This document shows positions 45,098 through 53,658 of a stretch of 64,000 nucleotides of DNA, one piece after another. Source of the DNA: Actinomadura terrae (lineage in GTDB: Bacteria; Actinomycetota; Actinomycetes; Streptosporangiales; Streptosporangiaceae); the NCBI RefSeq assembly GCF_022751215.1, contig NZ_JAICDG010000004.1:310001-374000 (forward strand). Direction: 5' to 3'. Position 1 is the stretch's first letter, and each line of letters begins with the position of its first letter. A program made the position numbers and the translations under genes. The notes under the pieces are model-generated. The model was not told the origin of the DNA and made no database searches. It worked only from the letters and a program-made list of their open reading frames with translations.

Positions 45098-46146
45098 GGC
45101 GGCTGGTCAAGGAGCCTGATATCGGCGCTTTTGCCCAAGTACTGGCGCAGTAGTCCGTTGGTGTTCTCGTTGGTGCCGCGCTGCCAGGGGCTGCGTCTGC
45201 GGCAGAAGTAGACCGGCATGCCCGTCTGGGCGGTGAGCTGGGCATGATCGGCCATCTCCCGGCCCCGGTCCCAGGTGAGCGAGCCGCGCATCGGGGACGG
45301 CATCTGCTCGATGGCCCGGACCAGATGCGGACGCACCTGGTGGGCCTTGAGGCCGTCGGGCAAAGCGACCAGCCGGACGAGGCGGCTGGTCCGCTCCACG
45401 AGCGTAGCGACCGCGGAGGGACGTTTGTCCATGACCAGGTCTCCTTCCCAGTGGCCGGGCACGAGCCGGGTCTCGACCTCGGCAGGGCGCTGGCTGATGG
45501 GCACCATGTCCCGGATCTGTCCGCGGCCGCTGGGACGGCGAACGACGCGTGGATGACGCATGGTTCGTCCGGTGCGCAGCCGCCCGGTCAGTGTCCGGTT
45601 CAGTGCCCGCCGGCGCGGATCGAACAGCGATAGGTAGATCGTCTCGTGTGAGACCCGCATGCTGGGCTGGTCGGGGTAGGCCAGCGGGAGCCAGCAGGCG
45701 ATCTGTTGCGGTGACCAGCGGCATTCCAGCCGCTCCTCGACGATCTGGCGCAGGGACGGGTGGATGGTCAGCTCGGCGGGCTTGGGCCGTCGCGCCAGGC
45801 TGGAGGCGCGGTCCTCGGCGTCCAAGGCGCGGTAGGGTTCGCGGCCGCCGTTACGGCGGACCTCCCGGTCCACCGTCGAGGCCGATAGGTTCAGCCGACG
45901 GGCGATCGCACGGCCCGAAACCCCGGACGCGATGCCCCGGGAGATCTCCTCCCGTTCGTGCAGCGTCAAGTGCCCCGCGGCACGGCGCTGGGCTTGGACC
46001 CGCAACCCTCCGCTTTGGGCCAGGAATCGCCGCACATGATGCTGCCCGGCCCCCACACTGCGGGCGATCGCGCGGATCGGCTCGCCTTACCTCCACTGCC
46101 GCCACAACTCGTCCTGCTGGCCGGGCGACAACCCGTAGTCCCGCAC
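45061..46146 (-). pseudogene. IS30-family transposase, degraded
   Basis: The family N-terminus starts at GTG 46146 (VRDYGLSPGQQDELWRQWR) but is cut by an in-frame TAA at 46087-46089; the frame then stays open from 46056. HTH: LTLHEREEISRGIASGVSGRAIARRL. The DDE triad is present: GHWEGDLVMDK (D), LTWDRGREMADH (D) and NENTNGLLRQY (E). After LLRQY the normal 30-40-residue C-terminus is replaced by sequence running into the carboxylesterase remnant. Both ends are damaged, so transposition is unlikely. Confidence 0.85.
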
Positions 46147-46196
46147 CACACCTCACCTCAAGGATCAAGATCATTAAAGGTGATGCCCTGACCCCC
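45107..46196 (-). mobile_element. IS30-family element remnant
   Basis: Contains the damaged transposase 45061-46146. At the left, TCAAGGAGCCTGATATC (45107 onward), and at the right the inverse of TCAAGGGGGTCAGGGCATC (near 46178-46196), could be diverged terminal inverted repeats, but the similarity is weak. Exact ends and a target-site duplication could not be established. Confidence 0.5.
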
Positions 46197-46514
46197 TTGA
46201 GCCCAAGATCGGTTTCTGGCCACTGGGCGCGAGCGTGCTGGGAGATGGGGAAGAGGTGCCCGGGAGGCGTTGGGAATCGTGTCGTGCTCGGATGCCGCCC
46301 CGGCTCGTTCGCGCTGCGGGGCCGGCTTGGACGCCTGCTCAGACGCGCGGCCCCAGCCCACCGTTCATCCCGGAATGCCGAGTGAGTCGTTGCTGGCCGC
46401 TCCGATCCTTCACGGCCGGAGTCGCGCACGACCAGAGCCGACTCCCCTCACCTGCAGAGACCATCCAACTCTAACGCCCTCACCCCCATCCGCTTGACAT
46501 TGCGAGGAGCTCAC
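46197..46514. other. Intergenic region, no gene seen
   Basis: 318 bp flanking the IS30 remnant. A -35-like TTGACA occurs at 46494, shortly before the next open frame. Confidence 0.4.
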
Positions 46515-46886
46515 TTGAACACCGCAGAGCAACCACAACCGTCTCCCACTGAACTGGCGCGGGTTCTGGGGCAGCGCGGAGAAGAGCGTTCCGGTACTGC
46601 CTCGCAGGGCGTGGTCTTCGGCTACGTCGACAATTCGAACGTCTGGATCGAGGTCCAGCCCTTCAAGAGGGCGGCCCAGCGCCACCCCGCGGGACGCGGG
46701 GCGGCGCTTCTGGTTCCCCGAGAAGTTCAGCTCGTGCGGACCGAGGATGCCGCCGACGAAGTCCGCCCGCTCGGGGTACCGCACCCCTGCTGCGCGCGGA
46801 GGGGTGGCGTTGGTGGTGATGGAGGACGGCGACCGTGTCGTCCAGCGCCAATACCGCCTAGGTGCTGTGGGAGACGAGAGGTGTAG
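46515..46886 (+). CDS. Hypothetical protein with NYN-like N-terminal motif
   Basis: From TTG 46515 (AGGAG upstream) the frame encodes 123 residues starting MNTAEQPQPSPTELARVL and containing VVFGYVDNSNVWIE. This resembles the first strand of NYN-type nuclease domains (..F.DNSN..I.G). After that motif the sequence loses family character and becomes Cys/Arg/Gly-rich. A frameshift to frame 1 (giving GGVALVVMEDGDRVVQRQYRL near 46800) is possible. It is probably a decayed gene; function uncertain. Confidence 0.35.
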   Translation: MNTAEQPQPSPTELARVLGQRGEERSGTASQGVVFGYVDNSNVWIEVQPFKRAAQRHPAGRGAALLVPREVQLVRTEDAADEVRPLGVPHPCCARRGGVGGDGGRRPCRPAPIPPRCCGRREV

Positions 46887-47439
46887 CTCGGTCCGAGAAG
46901 TTCCACCTCCCCCACGTCGAACATGAGGGATGCGAGAACAGGAGGTCCCGATCTGCGCAAGGTTTGAGGTCTCTCCTCGCCTCCAAGAGGCCGTGTAAGG
47001 GTCCATTTAATTTCATCCCTGACACTTGGCCTTCTGCTCCCCGAGTAGCCCCTTTGGGCGATGACCTGGGACGATGCCCCGTTTTGGTCGTTCTGGTTCG
47101 ATTCCGTATGACGATCAGCCAGCGCGGAGTGGTGGGCGATGGGTGAGGTTAGTTCAGGATGAACGCCCTGGTAGCAAACGGTGTGATGATGTTCTGACCG
47201 GTTCTGCCGCGTGGTTGGTGAGTGACAATCCCACCCAAACCCGGCGCTCGTGCCGACTGTACGTCTCGGGATGTGTACCGCCACGTTGCTAGACTCGCCG
47301 ATGCTGCACCGGTTCTTGAACTTCGTCACGTCCACATCGAGGGTTCTCCGCCCGGACTTGTCCGGCCGAGCTCGCCGGATGATCTCCACCGGCGGGGCCC
47401 TACCGACCGGCCCTCATCGGTCGGAGATGTGAGGTCGCG
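46887..47439. other. No confident gene
   Basis: 553 bp with lower GC than the surroundings. A 60-residue frame (47250-47432) ends just before the small membrane peptide, but I see no support for it. Confidence 0.4.
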
Positions 47440-47565
47440 ATGGACCATGAGCAGGGCCGGTCAGTCTGGAAGCGACTGTACGAGTGGACGCGCAGACATG
47501 CGTGGCTGTTCGAGACCGTCATCAAGGTGATCGCCTGGGTGGTCATCGCGATGCACGGCCGCTAG
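47440..47565 (+). CDS. 41-residue putative membrane peptide
   Basis: ATG 47440 with GAGG 5-6 nt upstream opens a 41-codon frame. A basic, amphipathic N-terminal part (WKRLYEWTRRHAW) is followed by a hydrophobic stretch, LFETVIKVIAWVVIAM, ending HGR. A strong terminator-like hairpin begins 21 nt after the stop, so this looks like a complete small transcription unit. It could be a small membrane regulator or a type I toxin-like peptide. No homologue is recognised. Confidence 0.55.
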   Translation: MDHEQGRSVWKRLYEWTRRHAWLFETVIKVIAWVVIAMHGR

Positions 47566-47586
47566 TCGATTAAGGACGGACGCAGC

Positions 47587-47637
47587 AACGGCCTCCTGCC
47601 AGGGTCCCTAGGAAGATCCAACCGGCAGGAGGCCGTT
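47587..47637 (+). terminator. 14-bp hairpin terminator after the small peptide
   Basis: AACGGCCTCCTGCC / GGCAGGAGGCCGTT with a 23-nt loop, followed by TCACG. Confidence 0.7.
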
Positions 47638-48155
47638 TCACGTTCGGGCCGCGCAAGTGACTTGCGCACCTCCGTTGCAGCCCCGAGAGTACACCACCCC
47701 TCACATCACATCCGCAGGTGAGGGCGGGTTTCGGGGCAGTCGCACCGAGCCCATGGGCCGCTTGACCAGCGAAATGTACCCTGACTTACTGTGACCCACG
47801 TCACTGCCACGAGTAGCGCATTCGTGGCTACAAGGAATATCCGGTCATGTGAAAAATGGGTTTAAGGAAAGGCCGGACCTGGCCGGTAGATGCACTCCCA
47901 TCCGCGAAGGCACCCCGCACCGCACCTAGCCGATCTTGTGCACGTTCCGCACCAGGCACTGCCGCCTTCCGATCGGTTCCGGCGCCCGTCGCCGTCTGCC
48001 ATGAGGGCTCGGTTTTACGTCACGCGGCGGTCGGTGACGGTCATCATTCGTCGCCGATCCAGTCCAGGCCACCCCGGTCGCTCGCGGAGGACGGTCGCGG
48101 GCGAGGGGTGGTGGCCCTTCTTATTGCCCTGGACAGCCGTCGCCGGAGGCGCTGT
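47638..48155. other. Intergenic region, no gene seen
   Basis: About 520 bp; frames are antisense-like or arginine-rich. It ends at the palindrome 48156-48177. Confidence 0.4.
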
Positions 48156-48177
48156 TTCATAGGTGACCACCTATGAA
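48156..48177. promoter_or_regulatory. 22-bp palindrome at the recombinase stop codon
   Basis: TTCATAGGTG AC CACCTATGAA: perfect 10-bp arms around AC, overlapping the TAG of the recombinase-CHAT frame (48171). It may be a terminator or a recombinase crossover (att) half-site. Confidence 0.5.
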
Positions 48178-50021
48178 CCGGGTTCACTCCATCGGTTGAC
48201 TAGGACTGCGGTGGCGGGGTCGACATCGTCGGCGTGAGCCAGCGTCGGCAGCTCGGTGCTGGCGAGCCCAGCCAACTCAAGGGCGGCCTGGGCGGACAGG
48301 TGGGCCGACCTGATGGATTGCCCATTGGCCACCGCGGCGTAGAACTGCGCGGCGTAGATGATGGCGTCACCGTCCTCGATCTCGTCGGCCATCCCGATGG
48401 CGAACGGCGCGATCTGCTCTTGAACCAGGCGGTCGATCTGCGCGGCGGAGTTGCAGGAGTTGAGTAGGACCAGCAGCGGCGGATCGTCGGTGGCCCTGAC
48501 CGCCGAGGCGAATGCGCGGGCGGTGACTACCACGCCTTTGTGGTAGTCGTCGATCTCCTCCTCGAACTCGATCAGGTCGTCGTCGCTATGACCGGAGAAG
48601 TGCACGACGTGTGGACGGTTCTTGGTGATGCCGTCCAGCAGGTCCTCGGTCGTCGCGGCTGGCCGCACGTCGAGTTCGACGTAATCGCGCAGCAATGCGG
48701 ATTCGACCGCTTTGCGGATGCGTTTCTGCTCGCGTCCGACGCACAGGGCGCGTTCGCCGCGCTCGGACGAAGAGCCCAGCAGGAGAATCCGTAGCTGCTC
48801 CGTCTTGGGAGCACGGATGTCGCGCATAGCCCTGTCCACCTTCGCCTCGACCGGGAACCGGCACCGGTAGTAGGCCTGGTCGTTGTTCCAATTCCCCTGC
48901 ATCCGGCGCTCGCAGCATCCGCAGTGCAGGCATCCACGGAATGCGTAGGGGCGTCGGGTCCGGTGGGGCTTGTGGGTCGCCTGGCCGCGTCCGCGTGAGG
49001 CCAGGACGGCCTGGGCGCGTTCGAAGTCGGCGACCGACACCAGCGGTTCGTGGGCCTGCTGCTCGGACCAGACCCACTGGTCGCGGTCGTTCCAGCGCAG
49101 CTTGGTGGTGTGCCCCAGCGCGACGTCGTCGACGTCGAGCAGGACCTCGTCCTTGCGCTGCTTGTTCCACACCTGATGGCCGGTGTAGCGCGGGTTGGTG
49201 ATGATGACCCGCACGGCCGACTTCGACCAGGCCACCTGTACCCGGTGCCGGTTGCGGCCCGGGTCGGCCGCCGATGGAGAAGGGACGCCTTCGCGGGTGA
49301 GTTCCTCGGCGATGTCGAAGATGCCCCGTCCGCCGATGAACTGGGCGAAGATCCACTTCACCATCAGCGAGAACGCCGGATGCGGGACCAGACGGCGCAG
49401 GCGTTTGCCGTCCGCCGCCTTGGCCGGGTTCGGATGCGGCCCGGCGTCGATCAACTCGTATCCGTACGGCGGGCGCCCGCCCAGATAGCGGCCCTCGGTC
49501 GCGGTGATCGCGGCCATCGCCGAACGGACACCGATCTTGACCCTGTTCCGCTCGCCCTTGGACAGGCCACCGAACACACCCATGATCATGTCGTGTGCTG
49601 CGTTGCCCGGATCGATCGCCCCGCCGACCTCGGGCACCCACAGCGGCACCCGGAAATGCTCGAACAGCGGGAAGGTCAGCGAGTACTGGTTGCCGTAGAA
49701 GGCCCGGTGCGGCTCACCCACAACGACCGCGTCGAAGTCGCGCCCAGCGCTCTTGAGCGCCTCGATCAGCGCCGAGGCCCGCGAGCGGCGAGCCCACGGG
49801 ATCGAACGGGACTTATCGACGTCGAAGTACTCGGCGACGATCGTCCCGCCCTTCGGCTCGACGAGACCGCTCGCGCGGCGGAGCTGCCAGGCGCGAGATG
49901 CGGCCGGGTCCTGATGTTCAACTGCGTGATGCTGCCGACCGTCCAGGAACCGCTCGTGCGGTTCCTGACCGAGATCTGGACAGCGTGGACCGCGCCGTGC
50001 GTCCGGTTCGACTGGGGGCAC
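48171..50021 (-). CDS. Truncated serine recombinase fused to a CHAT (caspase-like) domain
   Basis: A 616-residue open frame in three parts. Residues 1-33 are antisense of the neighbouring lantibiotic-dehydratase fragment. Residues about 34-390 are a serine recombinase that begins after the nucleophile (HQDPAASRAWQ matches the part following YGRVSTED in the paralogue), with AFYGNQYSL, GRYLGGRPPYGYELIDAGPHP and zinc-ribbon CLHCGCCERRMQGNW...YYRC. Residues about 399-616 are a CHAT-type domain: ILLLGSSSE, REQKRIRKAVESAL, the His in HVVHFSGHSDDD (His478) and the Cys in LVLLNSCNSAAQ (Cys523). No stop separates the last two parts. An internal ATG (48827) could give CHAT alone (218 aa). The recombinase is probably inactive. 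Confidence 0.8.
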   Translation of the reverse strand: MPPVEPDARRGPRCPDLGQEPHERFLDGRQHHAVEHQDPAASRAWQLRRASGLVEPKGGTIVAEYFDVDKSRSIPWARRSRASALIEALKSAGRDFDAVVVGEPHRAFYGNQYSLTFPLFEHFRVPLWVPEVGGAIDPGNAAHDMIMGVFGGLSKGERNRVKIGVRSAMAAITATEGRYLGGRPPYGYELIDAGPHPNPAKAADGKRLRRLVPHPAFSLMVKWIFAQFIGGRGIFDIAEELTREGVPSPSAADPGRNRHRVQVAWSKSAVRVIITNPRYTGHQVWNKQRKDEVLLDVDDVALGHTTKLRWNDRDQWVWSEQQAHEPLVSVADFERAQAVLASRGRGQATHKPHRTRRPYAFRGCLHCGCCERRMQGNWNNDQAYYRCRFPVEAKVDRAMRDIRAPKTEQLRILLLGSSSERGERALCVGREQKRIRKAVESALLRDYVELDVRPAATTEDLLDGITKNRPHVVHFSGHSDDDLIEFEEEIDDYHKGVVVTARAFASAVRATDDPPLLVLLNSCNSAAQIDRLVQEQIAPFAIGMADEIEDGDAIIYAAQFYAAVANGQSIRSAHLSAQAALELAGLASTELPTLAHADDVDPATAVLVNRWSEPGS

Positions 50022-50435
50022 GCCGCCGGCTTACCGTTCCTGCCCAAGGTCCGGCGTGGCCGCGCCGTCCTGCACCCGGCTCGCTGGAGCGTCCGCGCGG
50101 CCGCGCTGCCCGGCCGCACCGCGCCGTGGCCGCAGTGGCGAGACGCCTGGCAGCGGTACCGCGAACGGCACCGGCTGCCGCACCAGGTGTTGATCAGTGC
50201 AGGGCGCGGCGGCGATGACGTGCGATTGCGCCGGGACCTGGACGAGACCGCCCACCTGGCGGTGCTGCGCAGTCACCTGCACCGGCACGACGCCGCCGTC
50301 CTCACCGAAGCCGACGGACCGTCCGGCTGGATCGGCGGCAGACCGGCCGAACTCCTCCTCACCCTCACCTCCACCCCACCGCACCCCCGCCGCCCACCCC
50401 GACCTGTCCGCCCCGCCAGCACCCACCATCGATTC
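49926..50435 (+). pseudogene. Lantibiotic dehydratase (LanB-like) fragment
   Basis: On the plus strand, VQEPLVRFLTEIWTAW, FDWGHAAGLPFLPKVRRGR, VLHPARWSVRAAALPG, WQRYRERHRLPHQV and LRRDLDETAHLAVLRSHL follow the order of blocks near the end of the lantibiotic dehydratase N-terminal (glutamylation) domain. Nothing upstream or downstream continues it: the 5' side abuts the recombinase fragment and the 3' side derails after 50430. No precursor peptide or cyclase gene is seen nearby. Confidence 0.7.
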
Positions 50436-50815
50436 CAACGACTGGGACGACATCCCGCTCCGTCATCGTTCCGGGACGCGAGGTCAGAGCGGGCTGGCGA
50501 CCGCGTGATCGCGCTCGCCTGGAGCCGCGCTGATCCAACGTTGCTTCTCGTCATCCACCCGACGTGTCGTGGGCGTCGGGGAAGGACGCCTTGGTCAGAT
50601 TCGCGACCGAGATCGGTGGCCTGATGCCGCAGGAGATCCCGGCCCGTGCGGCATCCCCACCCGCCGCGGTTGAGCCGTCCAACGCCTGCCTGCTCCCCTC
50701 CCGCCGCCGACGATCTCGCCTGGCCATCTCACCTTCCTGAGGGCCGACCCGCGCCCGACGTGTTCCGGATGAACCGAAGGGAATGAGAGCTTGATGTCCG
50801 ACTCAGGGGGTGCGG
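50436..50815. other. Intergenic region with possible gene scraps
   Basis: Short coding-like text (DALVRFATEIGGLMPQEIPA, near 50586-50645) without a recognisable family. Confidence 0.35.
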
Positions 50816-52525
50816 ATGGCCGACCAGATGGACGATCGACCGGGCACGATTCATGACCGTCTCGTGGAGGCGATGAACTCCGGGGTTCTCGCCACCGACG
50901 GGTCCGGCCGGATCACGGCGTGGAACCCGCGCGCGCAGCAGCTGCTCGGTTACACCCGTGACGAGGTGCTCGGAAGACCCATGCACCGGTTTCTGCACCG
51001 GGACGCCGACGGGCACGTCCCGCCGGAACGGGACTGCCGCCTCCTGCACGTGCTGCGCACCGGTGTCCCCGACCACGGAGACGGCCAGAGATTCGCGCAT
51101 CGCGATGGGCGGATGGTGATGTGCTCCTGGTCGTCCGCGCCGATCCACACCAGCGACCAGGCCGGCACCCGGCCAGACCCTGGTGCGGTGGCCGGGCTGG
51201 TCATCGTCTTCCAGAACGCCGCCGACCGGGTCGCGGTCGAGCGTGAGCGGCGCGACCGGATGGCGCAGGTGCAGCGGGCCAACTCCCGGTTGAGGCTGGT
51301 CGCCGAGATCACGACGGTGCTGTCGTCCACGTTGAACGAGGAGGAGCTGCTGCGGCGGCTGGTCCGGCTCGTGGTGCCCGCGCTGGGGGACTGGGCCGAG
51401 ATCGACCTGCTGATCCCCGACGGCCGCGTCGAGCGGGTGGCCGCGACGCACCACGAGCTCTCGCCCGCCGACATCGCCGGGCTTGAGGGGCCGCTTCCGC
51501 CCCTCCCACGGACGCCGCGCGGACCGCTGGCCCAGGTGCTGCGCGGCGGCGCCGCGGTCGTCGTCAGCGGTGAGGCCGACGCGCGCTCCGACGAACCGCT
51601 GGGGGCCGCCCAGTACGAGTTCTTCCAGGCCATGGGCGCCCAGAACGCGATCATCGCCCCGCTGGCAGCGCGGGGTGAGACCTATGGCGCGTTGACGCTG
51701 GGCTACTCCCGTCCCGGGCAGGTCTACGGGCCGGACGACCGGCTCGTCGTGGAGGACGTCGCGCGTCGCACCGGTCTTGTGCTGGCCAACGCCCGCCTGT
51801 ACGCCGAGCAGCGCAACACGGCCGAGGCGATGCAGCGCAACCTGCTCACGCCGCTGCCGCAGCCGGGCGAGCTGCGGCTGGAGGCCAGGTACGTGCCCGC
51901 GACCCAGGTCAGCTGGGTCGGCGGTGACTGGTACGACGCGTTCTCGTTGCCCGACGGCGGCACCGGACTGGTCATTGGGGACATCGTGGGCCACGACCTG
52001 CGCGCGGCCGCCCGCATGGCCGAGGTCCGCAACATGCTCAGAGCCCTGGCCTGGGACCTGGCCGGGCCGCCCAGCGCCGTGCTGGCACGCCTGGACGGCG
52101 TCATGGCCGCCGTCAGCGAGGCAGAACTCGCCACCGCCGTGTTCGCCCGCGTCGACGAAAACCCAGTCGGGCGATGGCGCCTGCTCTGGTGCAACGCCGG
52201 CCATCCCCCGCCCCTGCTGATCAGCCACGACGGCGGCACGCGCTTCCTGGAGGAGCACGGGGTCCTGTTGGGCGACCCTGACCTCACCGGAACCCGCCCC
52301 GACAGCACTGACCCCCTGCCACCGTCCTCGACCCTCCTGCTCTATACCGACGGCCTCGTCGAAGCCCGCGGCTCCGACCTGTCCGACCGTCTGACCAGCC
52401 TCCGCCGCCACGGCTCCCATCTGGCCCAACTCCCCTTGCCCGAGTTCTGCGACAAAATCCTGGAACGCATGGAGCCCGCCGGTGAGGACGACGTCGCGCT
52501 TCTGGCCCTGCGCGTCCCCGGCTGA
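50816..52525 (+). CDS. PAS-GAF-SpoIIE protein phosphatase
   Basis: A 569-residue PP2C-type (SpoIIE/RsbU) serine phosphatase. PAS domain about 15-125 (LVEAMNSGVLATDGSGRITAWNPRAQQLLGY), then a helical linker (RMAQVQRANSRLRLVAEITTVL), GAF about 165-320 and SpoIIE catalytic domain about 345-569. Metal-binding motifs: GGDWYDAF, VIGDIVGHD and LLYTDGLVE, with Asp at the usual places and EDDVALLALRV at the end. It would dephosphorylate an anti-sigma-factor antagonist in response to a ligand or light/redox signal sensed by PAS/GAF. Start ATG 50816 behind GGGGG; a GTG 6 nt earlier is possible. No cognate partner gene adjoins. Confidence 0.94.
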   Translation: MADQMDDRPGTIHDRLVEAMNSGVLATDGSGRITAWNPRAQQLLGYTRDEVLGRPMHRFLHRDADGHVPPERDCRLLHVLRTGVPDHGDGQRFAHRDGRMVMCSWSSAPIHTSDQAGTRPDPGAVAGLVIVFQNAADRVAVERERRDRMAQVQRANSRLRLVAEITTVLSSTLNEEELLRRLVRLVVPALGDWAEIDLLIPDGRVERVAATHHELSPADIAGLEGPLPPLPRTPRGPLAQVLRGGAAVVVSGEADARSDEPLGAAQYEFFQAMGAQNAIIAPLAARGETYGALTLGYSRPGQVYGPDDRLVVEDVARRTGLVLANARLYAEQRNTAEAMQRNLLTPLPQPGELRLEARYVPATQVSWVGGDWYDAFSLPDGGTGLVIGDIVGHDLRAAARMAEVRNMLRALAWDLAGPPSAVLARLDGVMAAVSEAELATAVFARVDENPVGRWRLLWCNAGHPPPLLISHDGGTRFLEEHGVLLGDPDLTGTRPDSTDPLPPSSTLLLYTDGLVEARGSDLSDRLTSLRRHGSHLAQLPLPEFCDKILERMEPAGEDDVALLALRVPG

Positions 52526-52834
52526 CGGCCACGGTCGCCGCGTCACCACCGGTTCGGTGAGCGTCCGCCGCAAGGTTCCGGGCAGCGTTCACGACACCGC
52601 AGCCGGCCGGAGGGCTCCGCCGTGGAGAGGGTGCTCGCACCCGACTGGCCGGAAGGCTTCGGCCGCTCAGCCCGGCGTTATGGGCGCCGGTGATGAGTTC
52701 CGCTCGACTTGGCGGTTTCAGGACGACGTCGGCGGCGATTGACTCGGAAGTGCCGTGCCCGGACCCACCGGCCGGACGAGGAGCGCCGCGAGGACGCGGA
52801 AGTGCCGCGAGGACGAGGGAGAGGAGAACCCCCT
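52526..52834. other. Intergenic region, no gene seen
   Basis: 309 bp, GC-rich, no recognisable feature. Confidence 0.4.
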
Positions 52835-53158
52835 ATGGGCACCGACCGTGGCAGGCGCCTCCAGGCCATGTCCCTCATCCCGGCGGTCAGCCCGAACGGA
52901 TCGGCGCCGCGTTGCGAGCACCTCGACGGGCTGGCGCCGGTGACCCCGCGTTCGGACCGGTGCCCGGGCTGCCGAGCCCTCGGCGCCACCTGGACAAGAC
53001 TGCGGGTCTGCCTGAACTGCGGCTGGGTGGCGTGCTCGGACGACTCGCCCAACCAGCACGGCCGAGCGCACTACCAGGAGACCGACCACCCCGTCGTCGG
53101 CGCCCTGGAGCCCGGATCGACGTGGAAATGGTGCTACGTCCACGGGCGCGAAGTCTGA
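52835..53158 (+). CDS. UBP-type zinc finger protein
   Basis: A 107-residue protein with the ZnF_UBP pattern: C-E-H (CEHLDGLAP), CPGC, VCLNCGWVACSDDS and a His-rich part (NQHGRAHYQETDHPVVGALE), ending WKWCYVHG. Stand-alone bacterial versions are common in actinomycetes and have no settled function. ATG 52835 is preceded by GAGAGGAG at about 9 nt; ATG 52868 is an alternative. Confidence 0.88.
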   Translation: MGTDRGRRLQAMSLIPAVSPNGSAPRCEHLDGLAPVTPRSDRCPGCRALGATWTRLRVCLNCGWVACSDDSPNQHGRAHYQETDHPVVGALEPGSTWKWCYVHGREV

Positions 53159-53193
53159 CCCGTCGGTGGATCCGCGGCCTCGGACCTCGTCGA

Positions 53194-53658
53194 TCAGGTG
53201 GGGGACGGCAGGGCGGCGCACCGGTCCAGAAGGGTTTCCAGCCGTCCGCGACGTTCCTCGGTTTCCCGCACGCTGATGCCGAGTATGGCGGCGAGTTGCT
53301 CAAGGCCGACGCCCGAGACCTGGGCGGTGCCGAGGAGCCGCGCCTCGGCCAGGTCCAGGTTCGAGCGGAGCGCGCTCAACAGGATCAGTGCCGCTGCCAC
53401 ATCCATCGGGGGCGGGGCCTCGCAGCCGTCCCGCCGGGCTTGGCCGGACGCGGCGATGACCGCGTTGACGGCGGCGCTGTCGGGCATCGGCCGCTTCCTG
53501 GCCTCCCAGAGGAACTCATCCAGGCCGGTGGCGTGACGGGAGGTCAGATGGGCCCGCGCGGCTCGCACCTCCTCCGGTCGCGGGGCGGGAAGGCCGCCGG
53601 GCGGTGCGTCGCGGCCCGCCGTGCCACGGGCCCCAAGGTCATCGTTCATGCCGGTCAT
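53194..53658 (-). CDS. Hypothetical protein
   Basis: A 154-residue soluble protein from ATG 53658 (GAGGAG 8 nt upstream). The C-terminal part is helical (AALILLSALRSNLDLAEARLLGTAQ, then VGLEQLAAILGISVRETEERRGRLETLL) and looks like a helix-turn-helix of the GLEQLAAILGI..R type, so DNA binding is possible. The N-terminal half is Pro/Arg/Ala-rich. No family recognised. It is convergent with the zinc finger gene. Confidence 0.7.
   Translation of the reverse strand: MTGMNDDLGARGTAGRDAPPGGLPAPRPEEVRAARAHLTSRHATGLDEFLWEARKRPMPDSAAVNAVIAASGQARRDGCEAPPPMDVAAALILLSALRSNLDLAEARLLGTAQVSGVGLEQLAAILGISVRETEERRGRLETLLDRCAALPSPT

Noticed and set aside
47250..47432. 60-residue frame before the membrane peptide
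   Set aside because: No RBS, no homology-like pattern and low-complexity C-terminus; could at most be a leader.
49891..50624. Intact lantibiotic biosynthesis gene
   Set aside because: Only an internal slice of family sequence is present, with no start, no C-terminus and no precursor peptide seen.
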